A stretch of 64,000 nt of DNA from an uncultured bacterium (lineage in GTDB: Bacteria > Hydrogenedentota > Hydrogenedentia > Hydrogenedentales > CAILVY01). Shown here in pieces: positions 8,685 through 17,884 of the stretch. Within the stretch, counting starts at the first letter, position 1, and every line of letters starts with the position of its first letter. Below the pieces are notes generated by a model. That model worked only from the letters and a program-made list of their open reading frames with translations. It searched no databases and was not told the DNA's origin. Both the position numbers and the translations under genes were made by a program. Where the stretch lies: positions 139,086-203,085 of the forward strand of contig CALEDJ010000016.1 of assembly GCA_937951485.1 (NCBI GenBank), in the 5' to 3' direction.

Positions 8685-9971
8685 ATGAACGTCATCGTGG
8701 TGGGCGCGGGGCGGATGGGATTGCCGCTGGCGTGCGCGATTGCGGAAAGCGGTGCGCTGGTGACGGCCTGCGACGTGGACCCGGCGATTGTGGACGCGAT
8801 CAATGCGGGAACGTCGCCGTATGACGAACCGGGACTGGATGCGTACATCGCCCGGAATCATGCGGCGGGACGGCTGACTGCGACGACGGATACGACCGGC
8901 GCGGCGCGCGATGCGGATGTCGTCATCATCATCGTACCCGCCCATCTCACCCCGGACCGCGATATTGACTATGGGATTCTGCGGGCCGCATCGGAAGCGG
9001 TGGGCAGGGGGCTGAGAAGGGGGGCGCTGGTGTCCTGGGAAACCACCGTGGCGGTGGGCGGCACGCGCCGCGTATTGATTCCCGTCGTGGAACAGGCGAG
9101 CGGGCTTTGCGCGGGCCGCGATTTCTTTGCGTGTTTCAGCCCGGAACGTGTCAAGGCGCGCTTCGTGTTTGAAAAACTCCGCGAAACCCCCAAGGTAGTA
9201 GGCGGCTACGATGCCGCATCGGCGGAGGCGGGCGCGGCCTTCTACGCGCAGCATCTCGGCGCGCGCGTCATCAACGTGGACACGCTGGAGGCGGCGGAAC
9301 TGGTCAAACTTTCGGGAATGATCTATCGCGATGTGAACATTGCGCTGGCCAATGAACTCGCCGCCTATTGCGAGGCGGTGGGCGAGGACTACTGGCGTAT
9401 CGCCGAGGCCTCGAACGACGACGACGAAACCCGCTTGCTGTTCCCCGGCATCGGGGTCGGCGGCCACTGCACGCCCGTCTACCCCTATTTCATCATCCGC
9501 GACGGCGAACGCCGGGGCGTCATGCAGCATCTTGCGATAGCCGCACGCGCCATCAACGACAATCAACCCGAACGCAACGTGGAACGGCTGGCGCGCGCCT
9601 GGGCGCCGCTCCACGGGAGGCGCGTTCATATCCTGGGCTTGTCTTTCCGACCCGATGTGAAAGTGGACATCTTCAGCACGGCATATCCGTTGAGCACGGC
9701 GCTGCGCGCGCGGGACGCAATCGTCACGCTGGAAGACCCCTGGTATTCCGACGAGGAGATTCGCGCGGCGGGGTTTGAGCCGGCCTGCGCAGGCCGCGAT
9801 CCGATGGACGCCGTGATTCTCAACACCGCGCACGGCGCGTTCCGCAATCCGGACTTCGCGCAATGGCGCGCGCGCGGCATCGCGGCGGTGCTGGACGGCC
9901 GCAACGGCTGGGACCGCGAAGCCGTGGAGCGGGCCGGGCTGCTTTATCTTGGCGTGGGCCGGGGCGTGTAA
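8685..9971 (+). CDS. Nucleotide-sugar 6-dehydrogenase (UDP-GlcNAc/ManNAc dehydrogenase type, WbpA/WecC-like)
   Basis: 428 residues from ATG 8685 (GAGG, 9-base spacing); an ATG 15 bases earlier is less well placed. The N-terminal Rossmann motif is VVGAGRMGLPLA. The catalytic cysteine is Cys262 in GIGVGGHCTPVYPYF; this GGHC-P-PYF form is that of UDP-HexNAc dehydrogenases rather than UDP-glucose dehydrogenase (GGSCFPKD). The family oxidises C6 twice to a uronic acid using NAD+. In the WbpA/B/E scheme it would act first, giving UDP-GlcNAcA for the C3 dehydrogenase at 5597. It is separated from the three-gene block by a Rep-A repeat. Confidence 0.88.
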   Translation: MNVIVVGAGRMGLPLACAIAESGALVTACDVDPAIVDAINAGTSPYDEPGLDAYIARNHAAGRLTATTDTTGAARDADVVIIIVPAHLTPDRDIDYGILRAASEAVGRGLRRGALVSWETTVAVGGTRRVLIPVVEQASGLCAGRDFFACFSPERVKARFVFEKLRETPKVVGGYDAASAEAGAAFYAQHLGARVINVDTLEAAELVKLSGMIYRDVNIALANELAAYCEAVGEDYWRIAEASNDDDETRLLFPGIGVGGHCTPVYPYFIIRDGERRGVMQHLAIAARAINDNQPERNVERLARAWAPLHGRRVHILGLSFRPDVKVDIFSTAYPLSTALRARDAIVTLEDPWYSDEEIRAAGFEPACAGRDPMDAVILNTAHGAFRNPDFAQWRARGIAAVLDGRNGWDREAVERAGLLYLGVGRGV

Positions 9972-10008
9972 GGTTTGCGGAAGTAACGCTGGGCGCGAAG
10001 GAAGGTTC

Positions 10009-11637
10009 ATGAATACGGCGGGAGAAACGCAACGCTCCCTGGTTTCGCCCAAGGCGGATGCGGCTATACTGATCGGCGCATGCGCCGCGACAGGCGCGGT
10101 GATCGGGTTGACACAATATGTGTGTCTGCCGCTTGCACCGCTGGCCCTGGCGTTTCTGGCGGGCGGCAGCGTCGCCCTGGGGGTCTTCGGGGTCTCCGCC
10201 CTGCTTGCGCTGCTGCCGGTGCTTCTGGCCTTTCTGCTGATGCAACGTTTTGACGAATCATTTGCTGTTCCGCTGGATCATTATGTGGCATTGAAGCCGA
10301 CGTTCTATCTGACGTTGTTGTGTCTGTTGCTGCTGGGCGCGCGGGTGCTGCTTGACCCGACCGCCGATGTTCGTGGCAAGCCGGAACTGCAACGTTTTCT
10401 CGGTCGTCTCTTCTGGACCCTGGCGGCGTTCTTGGCGTTGGCTTTGATAACGATCGGAGTAAACCGCCTCTTCGACAACTATCTCCTTCATCGCGATTTG
10501 ACCGGCGAATTGCTCGCGCTGGGCGCGGTGGTGTCGCCGATTTTTTTCGTGGTGTTGCTGCCGAGATGCGGTCTGAGCCGCGCGCGGACGCTGTGGGCCA
10601 TCCGTTTCATGATCGGACTGGGCGGCCTGGCGGGGTTCATCCTGGCGGCGTTCGGTATTCTCCCCGGGCGGGTGTTGGATATGATCGGGTGGACGCAGGC
10701 CATCGGCGGCACCTTGGACCTGGTGCGCGGCCGTCTGCCGTTGGGCCATCCCAATTCCGTGGCCGCGGTGATCCTCCTGCTGATGCCGCCCGCGGTGGTC
10801 TTCGGCCTGGGTTGCGACAGGGGCTTCTGGCGCCTCTTTCATCTCGCATGCGCCGCGCTGATGTTCCTGGGCGTATTATTCTCCTTGTCGCGGTCGGCCA
10901 TGCTCTGTCTTGCGCTGATTCTCGCGCCGACCATGCTGTACCTGATCTGGCGGGCGCGGGGCCGGCGGCGCCTGGTGCTGGGGTCGTTGTCGTTCGCATT
11001 CTGCGCGGCGCTCGTCGCCATTGCGCTTTATCTTTTCAGTCAGTACGATTTCAGCCGCTTCTGGTCGCGCGGCTATCACGAAGACGCGTCGGTCGCGCGG
11101 CGCACCGACAGCCTGTACACGGCCCTGGCCATTTGGCGGGATTATCCGGTCTTCGGCATATCGCCCGATGCATTCTACATGCGTTTCGACATCCGCAAGG
11201 ACTGGGACATGCCCAGCCGGGATGAAATCAGCGGCCTGCTGTTCTACAAGGGCCGGGTCTCGGCGGAAACGCCGCACAATCTGTTCCTGATGGCCTTTGC
11301 CGAATTTGGTCTGCCGGGCGGTATCCTGTTTCTGTTGTTGTTGCTTTTCCTGTTGCGCATGGTCTGGCGCGCGCGCAAACACGCCGGCATCAGCGATTAT
11401 GATCGGCTCGCCCTCTCCGGGCTGCTCTTCGGATTGTGTGGATTCCTGCTGATGCAGATGTTCGGCGCGGAGTTGCTGGCCGCGCTGCGCGCAAGCATCG
11501 TGTTCTGGGTGCTCGCCGCGTTGACGGCGCATTATGCCGGCCTGGTCGAAGCGGAATCCCCCGCTGAAAACACATCCGTTTCCCCGGATAATCAAGCGGA
11601 CCGACCTGTTCCGACCGAGGCAATAAAAATGCCCTGA
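10009..11637 (+). CDS. O-antigen ligase/polymerase-family membrane protein (Wzy_C)
   Basis: 542 residues with about a dozen hydrophobic segments. A large periplasmic-type loop lies around residues 350-430, between Trp/Arg-rich helices. GHPNSVAAV near residue 245 and AETPHNLFLMAFAEFGLPGG near 423 match the conserved regions of the Wzy_C/WaaL family, which ligates or polymerises undecaprenyl-linked glycans at the outer face of the inner membrane. ATG 10009 has GAAGGAAGG upstream and follows the dehydrogenase by 37 bases, so it probably belongs to the same polysaccharide operon. Ligase and polymerase cannot be told apart from sequence. Confidence 0.82.
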   Translation: MNTAGETQRSLVSPKADAAILIGACAATGAVIGLTQYVCLPLAPLALAFLAGGSVALGVFGVSALLALLPVLLAFLLMQRFDESFAVPLDHYVALKPTFYLTLLCLLLLGARVLLDPTADVRGKPELQRFLGRLFWTLAAFLALALITIGVNRLFDNYLLHRDLTGELLALGAVVSPIFFVVLLPRCGLSRARTLWAIRFMIGLGGLAGFILAAFGILPGRVLDMIGWTQAIGGTLDLVRGRLPLGHPNSVAAVILLLMPPAVVFGLGCDRGFWRLFHLACAALMFLGVLFSLSRSAMLCLALILAPTMLYLIWRARGRRRLVLGSLSFAFCAALVAIALYLFSQYDFSRFWSRGYHEDASVARRTDSLYTALAIWRDYPVFGISPDAFYMRFDIRKDWDMPSRDEISGLLFYKGRVSAETPHNLFLMAFAEFGLPGGILFLLLLLFLLRMVWRARKHAGISDYDRLALSGLLFGLCGFLLMQMFGAELLAALRASIVFWVLAALTAHYAGLVEAESPAENTSVSPDNQADRPVPTEAIKMP

Positions 11638-11673
11638 TTGCGCCCGATGCCATGAGACGGCTAGGATCAGCGC

Positions 11674-13026
11674 ATGCCGGAAGACCTGTTTGAGAACGCC
11701 GCATTGGACCGCCTGCGGCGCGAAGCGCCGCTGGCGCGGCGGGTCGCGCCGAAAACGCTGGACGAACTGGTCGGCCAGGACCATATCCTGGGGCCGGGCA
11801 CCGTCCTCCGCCGCGCCATCGAAGCGGACCGCATCACGTCCCTCATCCTCTGCGGTCCGCCGGGTTCGGGCAAGACGGCGCTCGCGCGCATCATTGCGAT
11901 GCGGACCCGGGCGCACTTCGAGCCGCTGAACGCGGTCACCTCCGGCGTGAAGGAACTGCGCGAACTGATCGCGCAGGCAAAACAGCGCCGCATCCATGAG
12001 AATCGCCGCACCATTGTGTTTGTGGACGAAATCCACCGTTTCAACCGCGCGCAGCAGGACGCGCTCCTCCCCGACGTGGAAAACGGCACCATCATCCTCA
12101 TCGGCGCGACGACGGAGAACCCGTTTTTCTCGGTGGTTGCGCCCCTGTTGTCGCGGTCGCAAATCTTCGAGTTCCGCCGCCTGGAAGACGACCATATCGT
12201 CACGTTGCTGGAACGGGCGATCGCGCACCCGGAACTGGGCGTCAAGGACCTGCGCGTGGAGGCGGACCGCGCCGCCCTGGAGCATTTCGCCGCCTTCTCG
12301 GAGGGCGACGGCCGCCGTGCGCTCAACGCCCTGGAAATCGCGCTGATTACCACGCCGCCGGAGGCGAACCGGCTGCATATCACGGAAGACGTCGCCCGGG
12401 CGTGCATCCAGCGCAAACTCCTGCACTACGACGGCACGGGCGATGAGCACTACGACGCGGCGTCCGCGTTCATCAAGAGCATGCGCGGGAGCAATCCCGA
12501 CGCCGCCGTGTATTGGATGGCGCGGATGCTCGAGGCCGGGGAGACGCCGCGTTTCGTCGCGCGGCGCATCTGTATCGCCGCGTCGGAGGATGTGGGCAAC
12601 GCGGACCCGATGGCGCTGGTGCTGGCGACGGCGGCGTGGCAGGCGTGTGAATTCATCGGGATGCCGGAGGCGCGCATCATCCTCGCGCAGGCCGCGACAT
12701 ATGTGGCGTGCGCGCCAAAGAGCAACGCGGCATATCTGGCCATTGAGGCTGCGCTGGGCGATGTGCGCGAAAAGAAGACCGTCGCCGTGCCCCCGCATCT
12801 GCAGGACGCCTCCTACGGGGGCGCAAGACGCCTGGGGCGTGGCGCGGGATACCAATACGCGCATGACCACGAGGAGGGCTATGTGCCGCAGGAATACGGC
12901 GTGCCGCGCGGAACTTACTACCATCCAACGGAACGCGGCAAGGAAGCGGAATTCCGAGAACGCCTTGCGGGATTCGACCAGCGCGATCGCAAAATGTCAG
13001 AAGATGACCGGGAATCCGGGGATTAA
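11674..13026 (+). CDS. rarA: Replication-associated recombination protein A (AAA+ ATPase)
   Basis: 450 residues, full family length. Walker A GPPGSGKTALA at 61-71, Walker B/VDEIHRF at 117-123 (the DEIHRFN signature of RarA/MgsA/WRNIP1), sensor-1 region GATTENPFF, and a C-terminal tetramerisation domain ending in YVPQEYGVPRGTYYHPTERG, where the near-invariant Y-P-G is visible. RarA acts at stalled replication forks with RecA and SSB. It starts 37 bases after the Wzy_C gene and may be cotranscribed by accident of position. Confidence 0.95.
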   Translation: MPEDLFENAALDRLRREAPLARRVAPKTLDELVGQDHILGPGTVLRRAIEADRITSLILCGPPGSGKTALARIIAMRTRAHFEPLNAVTSGVKELRELIAQAKQRRIHENRRTIVFVDEIHRFNRAQQDALLPDVENGTIILIGATTENPFFSVVAPLLSRSQIFEFRRLEDDHIVTLLERAIAHPELGVKDLRVEADRAALEHFAAFSEGDGRRALNALEIALITTPPEANRLHITEDVARACIQRKLLHYDGTGDEHYDAASAFIKSMRGSNPDAAVYWMARMLEAGETPRFVARRICIAASEDVGNADPMALVLATAAWQACEFIGMPEARIILAQAATYVACAPKSNAAYLAIEAALGDVREKKTVAVPPHLQDASYGGARRLGRGAGYQYAHDHEEGYVPQEYGVPRGTYYHPTERGKEAEFRERLAGFDQRDRKMSEDDRESGD

Positions 13027-13146
13027 CGTTGCGTAGTTCTCCAGCCAAATGGTTCAATGCTTCTTCGCTTGTTCGTACAATCATGGTTCCCTATCATGCT
13101 TCAGGAAATAAGCATGAGATACTTGAGATTGATCATACGGATAACA

Positions 13147-13186
13147 TCCCCCGGCGCTTCGCGCCACCCCCTGCCAAGGGGGATTT
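13147..13186 (-). repeat. Rep-D repeat copy
   Basis: The sequence CCCCCGGCGCTTCGCGCC plus CCCCCTGCCAAGGGGG is the reverse complement of the core of the 73-bp tandem unit at 52.5 kb (CCCCTTGGAAGGGGGTGGCG). A shorter relic (CATCCCCCGGCGCTTCGCTG) lies near 30602. Confidence 0.6.
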
Positions 13187-13211
13187 GGCTGCGATTCAAA
13201 GGAAGAACACG

Positions 13212-13796
13212 ATGAAACCAGGCAAATCCTTTGTATTTGGTTGTCTCTCAGGCGTGATATTGACGATTGCGGGGCTTGTTGTCGCCACAGTCGCGGTCGT
13301 GTATCTATTTCAAGGGATGCTGGTCAAGAGCGCCGAAAGGCGCTTGCGCACGCCGCCCATCACCTCCGGGCTGACAGCGGATTATGCCTGGCAGGTCATT
13401 TCGCTGGACGGAGTGCCCCTTGACATGGAGGAGACGCGCGGCAAGGCCGTCTTCCTGCATTTCTGGCACCCGACCTGCATTGCGTGCCTGGCGGAAATCC
13501 CCGCCATCAACCGGCTCTACGATGCGATGCAATCAGCCAACGTGGATTTTGTGTGTATTGCTACCGGCGACAAGGACCCCCGCCCCGTCGTGCTGCAGGA
13601 AGACGTCCGTTTCCCCGTATACACGCTTGAGGGGGAGCGCCCGGCGGTCTATGAGACCACGATGACGCCCGCAACCTTTCTCATCGCGCCCACCGGCGAC
13701 ATTGTGTTCAAGCATGTCGGCGGGGCGAAATGGGACGACGAGACGGTGGTCTCTTTTCTTCGGATGCTCGCCGCACAACCCGCGGAAACCCCATAG
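13212..13796 (+). CDS. Membrane-anchored TlpA/ResA-like thioredoxin
   Basis: 194 residues from ATG 13212 (AAGGAAG upstream); the longer frame from 13029 runs through a Rep-D repeat and is unlikely. Residues 7-35 form one N-terminal membrane anchor. The thioredoxin domain has its redox motif Cys89-Ile-Ala-Cys92 in FWHPTCIACLAEIP and the cis-proline region TMTPATFLIAPTG. Proteins of this form reduce or oxidise cysteines in the periplasm, for example during cytochrome c maturation. No cytochrome genes are nearby, so the client is unknown. Confidence 0.85.
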   Translation: MKPGKSFVFGCLSGVILTIAGLVVATVAVVYLFQGMLVKSAERRLRTPPITSGLTADYAWQVISLDGVPLDMEETRGKAVFLHFWHPTCIACLAEIPAINRLYDAMQSANVDFVCIATGDKDPRPVVLQEDVRFPVYTLEGERPAVYETTMTPATFLIAPTGDIVFKHVGGAKWDDETVVSFLRMLAAQPAETP

Positions 13797-14342
13797 ATTG
13801 GCAACACTTCAGCCGAATGGCGTGAAATCATGAGGCCATGTACGATCATTCCTCTCCCTGTCATTGCGAGTCTCCCACCGCCTTCAGCGGCGATGCACAG
13901 AGAAAAGGGGCTGATTTTGTCTGCAGCAGAAGAGTACTGTCATTTCGAACGGAGCGGGAAATCTTCACCACAGCCCAGGATTTCTCGGTCGCCTGTGCTC
14001 TCTCAAAATGACAAAAGAAAGGGAAATCTGTAGTTTCACAGGTCCTCGATCGGCCACTTTCTCAGCAGCGGTGCGGCGCACCAGGCCGCCGAGAGAAGCA
14101 ATCTGCAATAATAGTGGCCTCATAATGTCTGAGATTGCTTCGCTTCGCTCGCAATGACGGGAATTCAGAGTTGACGGATAAATTCAAATTGTTGTATTGC
14201 TGGGAAAGCGCGTTTCCTTTCTTCTTTGAATCGCCGCCGCAGGTGGTGGGGGACTCGCAATGACGGGTACACAGACGCCGTGATTTCAGACCTGTCTCCA
14301 GCGCCATACGGCTAAAATGTTACTATAATCAAAGGAATTCCT
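13797..14342. other. Non-coding spacer with inverted dispersed repeats
   Basis: No gene supported. It holds two facing elements: GTCATTGCGAGTCTCCCACC near 13860 and its inverted form ending ACTCGCAATGACGGG at 14232-14265, plus another TCGCAATGACGGG end near 14161. A third element (GTCATTTCGAACGGAGCGGG near 13939, with TCTCAAAATGACAAA near 14000) has the same GTCATT/AATGAC termini. A TATAAT at 14324-14329 is too close to the next start to be its only promoter. Confidence 0.6.
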
Positions 14343-17123
14343 GTGGTGTTGTTTACGCTGACGCTGGCGCTTCTTGGGGCGGTTCCTGCGGGCGGCGGCG
14401 CGCCGCCGCTCGACATGCCCGAAGTGCTGCTCTGCGCACCGGTGAACCTGACATGGGCGGCGGACAACGCATCCTATTGGCGCGATATGGGTTTCGGCGG
14501 TTTCTTCGTACAGGGCATCTTCCAGCACCTGGGCATGGACGTGCCTTCAGGGGAAGATACAGCAACATCGTCAGCGCAGGAAACGCCGCTGCTCCTGGAA
14601 ATCCGCGCCGCGAACCGCCGCCTGTGCGACCGGGGAATCTGCAGGAATTTTCTCTACCTCGAAATGGCCCCGGAAGAAGCCTGGTTCACAGACCGCGATT
14701 TGGCCCATGCGGCGATTGCACGCTTCCGCGCGGCGGGCGCGTTGTGCCGCAGTGCCGGATTGCGCGGCATTGCGCTGGACACGAGGTCTTCCGGCATGAT
14801 CTACGACTGGCAGTGGGACGGCTATGATCTTGTCTCTGAAAAAACCGGGTCAATTCGCGAGTCGGTGCGCGGTTTTGGCCGCCGCGCTTTCCGCGCCTTT
14901 ATCGGCGCGCATCCCGAAACGGAACTGATCATCATCGCGGATGATCTGCTGCACGCGGGGCCGCTGTGGTTTGATTTGTTTGAGGGACTGGTGGAATCGG
15001 TGGGCGCGGCGGATGCCATTCCCCTCCATCTGCTGCTTCGGGAGAGTTGTCGGGAGACAGAGCCGCGGGCCTTGCGCGAGATCGCGCGGCGCGCGCATCG
15101 TCTGGCGCTGTCGCGCCTGAGCGCGTCGTCGCAGGCGATATGGCGGCGGCAAGGCGCGGTGGGGCTGGGCATGGAGCCGCTGGGGTATGAGGGAGAACGC
15201 CCCATCGCACAGTATTCGTGGGAGGCATTCCGCGCGCAGGCGCACGCCGTCAAATCCTATTCAGACGGTTATGCGTGGGTGGATGCGCCGCTGGGAGGAT
15301 GGTGGCGCATCACCGTGGATGAGATGACCCGTTATCTTGGGCTTTACCAGGGATATCCCGCAGGCGTGGTGGAAACGTTGCCGCTGGTGCCGGATTTCGA
15401 GCGATATGCGCCGAAGACATTCCTGGACGGATGGATGCGGGTGGGCGAAATGCCCATCGCGATGTTTGGGGGCGCAGCGGGCATGGTGTTTCGGGACGGG
15501 TCGTCCCCGGCCATCCTCTTCTGGGATGGGCTTGAATCTGTGGAATTGCCGGAAGATGCACCGGGCATGAGTATCACCGACCCAATCACCGGGGACTTGC
15601 GCGCACTGAATACAGATCAAGCGGATATCGGATTGGGGCGCAACGGACCGGCATTGCTGCGCGGCGCGCCCGCCGACCATTTGCTGCTGGAAGCGGGTCT
15701 GTGGATGCGTCCGGAGGATTTATTCAGCGCCGACCGTTCGCGGACAGGGCTGAGGTTCGGATTCGCCAACCGCACCGACGAGACGGTCTCCGGCACACTG
15801 GAACTCGTTCCTCCCACGGGCTATGGCATTGGCGCGGGCACATTCCGACTCAAGGCGGAACCGCGCGCGACATCCGAATTTCAGCGGACCGTCCAGGGCA
15901 TCTTCCAAACCGGCGATACGCTGGAGTTCCGACTGCTGCTCATGACTTCCGATGGACAAGCGGTCGCGCGCCGCTTTGAATACCACGTGGCGCCCGCGTT
16001 GCGATGGTCCGCCCTGGTGGATGGCATCCCCGCAGGTCCGCCAGCGTTGGTGCGCGCATCGCCCCAATCCCCCTGGAACGTAGTGACCGCCGATCACAGC
16101 GGCGAGGCGGTTTGCTGGGACGCGACCGGCAAGGCGGTGTGGCGGCGACAAGTTCGGGGCCGGTTTTTCGCGCCGCCGTTGATACTGCGGGGGCCGGGCG
16201 GCATTCCCCTCATTGCTCTGATTGATCACCGGGGAATTGTGCGTTTCCTGGACATGGAGGGCGATCCCGTACACGCGGCGGAACTCGGCGGGCCGTGCTC
16301 CACGGGGCATGCCATCACAGCCAACCTCTTCGGAGAGGAATCCGACGCAGTGCTGGCCGCATTGGACGACCGGCGGGTGGCGTGCCTTCCCTTCAATGCG
16401 GAGCGACCCGTTTGGGAACATGCCGTCATCGGCGACATCACTGGGCTGTGTCACGTTTCGCTGACCGGGGATGATCCGGAGATTCCATTGGACTTCGCGT
16501 GGTCCGCGCTCCGAAGTTTTGCGTATGTCGCGACCACTGCCCCTGATCCGGCGGTAATCTGCCTGGACGCAACGGGCGCGGAACGATGGAAAACCTCATT
16601 CCAGCACCCGCCGACCGGTCTGCTGAGAATAGCGCGGCGCGGAGAGGGGCAGTGGTTGCTGCTCGTTCCCGCATCGGAAGGGCATCTGTATTGCCTGGAA
16701 CCCCTGAGCGGCGCGCTGCGCAAGACGGTACGCAGCGGCCGAACTGCGGCGTTGCGGGATGCAATTGTCGTGCTGGACTCCGCCGACGACGCGCCGGATT
16801 TCATTCTCGCCGACGCGACGGGCCTGTACCGCTATTCCGACGAAGGGGAAATGCGGTGGTGCATACCATTTCCAGGAGCGCAGCGTTTGACCGCCGTTAC
16901 TTCGTCCGAAGAACCGGCGGTGATTGCGACGTCGGAGGAGGGCGCCCTGTGGGCCGTCTCATTGGCGGGCGGTATGCTGTGGCGCGATGAACGCGCCGCC
17001 GGGCCGGCGCTTGGACCCCCGCTGCCGGCGGATATTGACGGCGATCGCCGAATAGAATACCTGTATCTGTCCGCAGACCGACGACTGCGTGCCGCCGACA
17101 TGGGTCTTGCGGCAACAAAATGA
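14343..17123 (+). CDS. Secreted protein with TIM-barrel-like N-terminus and PQQ-type beta-propeller C-terminus
   Basis: 926 residues from GTG 14343 (AAAGGAA 8 bases upstream). A short hydrophobic leader (VLFTLTLALLGAVPAGG) suggests export. Residues 40-420 read like a glycoside-hydrolase-type barrel (WRDMGFGGFF, GLRGIALDTRS, ELIIIADDLLHAGPLWFD, GLGMEPLGYEG). The middle is a beta-rich region. Residues about 560-926 contain repeated WDATGKAVWRRQ, LDATGAERWKT, YSDEGEMRWCIPF-like blades of an outer-membrane-assembly/PQQ propeller. No catalytic pair can be named. I do not recognise an assigned family for the whole protein. Confidence 0.7.
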   Translation: MVLFTLTLALLGAVPAGGGAPPLDMPEVLLCAPVNLTWAADNASYWRDMGFGGFFVQGIFQHLGMDVPSGEDTATSSAQETPLLLEIRAANRRLCDRGICRNFLYLEMAPEEAWFTDRDLAHAAIARFRAAGALCRSAGLRGIALDTRSSGMIYDWQWDGYDLVSEKTGSIRESVRGFGRRAFRAFIGAHPETELIIIADDLLHAGPLWFDLFEGLVESVGAADAIPLHLLLRESCRETEPRALREIARRAHRLALSRLSASSQAIWRRQGAVGLGMEPLGYEGERPIAQYSWEAFRAQAHAVKSYSDGYAWVDAPLGGWWRITVDEMTRYLGLYQGYPAGVVETLPLVPDFERYAPKTFLDGWMRVGEMPIAMFGGAAGMVFRDGSSPAILFWDGLESVELPEDAPGMSITDPITGDLRALNTDQADIGLGRNGPALLRGAPADHLLLEAGLWMRPEDLFSADRSRTGLRFGFANRTDETVSGTLELVPPTGYGIGAGTFRLKAEPRATSEFQRTVQGIFQTGDTLEFRLLLMTSDGQAVARRFEYHVAPALRWSALVDGIPAGPPALVRASPQSPWNVVTADHSGEAVCWDATGKAVWRRQVRGRFFAPPLILRGPGGIPLIALIDHRGIVRFLDMEGDPVHAAELGGPCSTGHAITANLFGEESDAVLAALDDRRVACLPFNAERPVWEHAVIGDITGLCHVSLTGDDPEIPLDFAWSALRSFAYVATTAPDPAVICLDATGAERWKTSFQHPPTGLLRIARRGEGQWLLLVPASEGHLYCLEPLSGALRKTVRSGRTAALRDAIVVLDSADDAPDFILADATGLYRYSDEGEMRWCIPFPGAQRLTAVTSSEEPAVIATSEEGALWAVSLAGGMLWRDERAAGPALGPPLPADIDGDRRIEYLYLSADRRLRAADMGLAATK

Positions 17124-17361
17124 AAAAATCCTCAAAGCCGGCGGCATCAGACGCGGCCGCCCAACGCCAGTGGCTGTCGGCCGGCCTCCAGGACAAACAA
17201 ATGCTATAGTAAATGACCCGATTTCGGGAATATGACGATAAAGGGCGAGTCAATGACCGAATCAAAAAAACACCGTTTCCGGAGTACCTGTTTTTTCCCC
17301 GTGATTGCCCTGCGTTTCATGCTGACGCGGCCCATCCTGTCTTCCCAAGGTGCATAACCCC

Positions 17362-17781
17362 ATGCCCCCCTCTTTCCATCTGTCGGTAAAGGCCGTTCTG
17401 CGGGACGCCGAGGGCGGCGTGTTGCTGCTGCGGCGCGGGGCGCAGTCAAAAGCCAATGCGGGCAAGTGGGATTTTCCGGGCGGCAAGGTGAACGCGGGAG
17501 AGGCGTTCGATGTTGCGCTGCGGCGCGAGGTGTTGGAGGAGACCGGACTGGAAATCACGTTGTTGGGCGTGGCGGGCGTGGCCGAGGCGCGCATCGGGTC
17601 GGCACATCGAATCTTTTTGCTCCTGGAAGCGAAGCCGGTGGACGGCGAACTGCGATTGAGCGGCGAGCATGACGCCTGCGCGTGGGTGCCCCGCGCGGAT
17701 TTACCGAAACAGGACCTGGTGCGGCACTTCCGAGGATTTGCCCGGAAATATGCCGCATCGGAAACTCCCGCATGGGAATGA
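17362..17781 (+). CDS. Nudix hydrolase (MutT-like)
   Basis: 139 residues. The Nudix box GGKVNAGEAFDVALRREVLE followed by ETGL is complete, preceded by GKWDFPGG. The family hydrolyses nucleoside diphosphates linked to another moiety. The small size and the GKWDFPGGKV context resemble 8-oxo-dGTPase MutT and general housekeeping Nudix proteins, without proof of substrate. I prefer ATG 17362 (AAGG 11 bases upstream) over the in-frame GTG at 17350. The 238 bases before it hold no gene. Confidence 0.85.
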   Translation: MPPSFHLSVKAVLRDAEGGVLLLRRGAQSKANAGKWDFPGGKVNAGEAFDVALRREVLEETGLEITLLGVAGVAEARIGSAHRIFLLLEAKPVDGELRLSGEHDACAWVPRADLPKQDLVRHFRGFARKYAASETPAWE

Positions 17782-17796
17782 ATATGAAGGCAGTGC

Positions 17797-17825
17797 TTGT
17801 TGCTTCCGACGCTTGCTGATATAGT
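17797..17825 (+). promoter_or_regulatory. Candidate promoter of the aldehyde dehydrogenase gene
   Basis: TTGTTG and TATAGT separated by exactly 17 bp. The predicted start near 17832 gives a leader of about 53 bases before ATG 17885. Confidence 0.5.
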
Positions 17826-17884
17826 GGTGCGATGCTGGAAAATGTAAGCGCAGAGAGAGGACAACGCCGGGGAGGATGTTGCAA

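Noticed and set aside
17205-17210. TATAGT considered as a promoter of the MutT-like gene
   Set aside because: No -35 hexamer at an acceptable distance and about 150 bases from the start codon; not strong enough to list.
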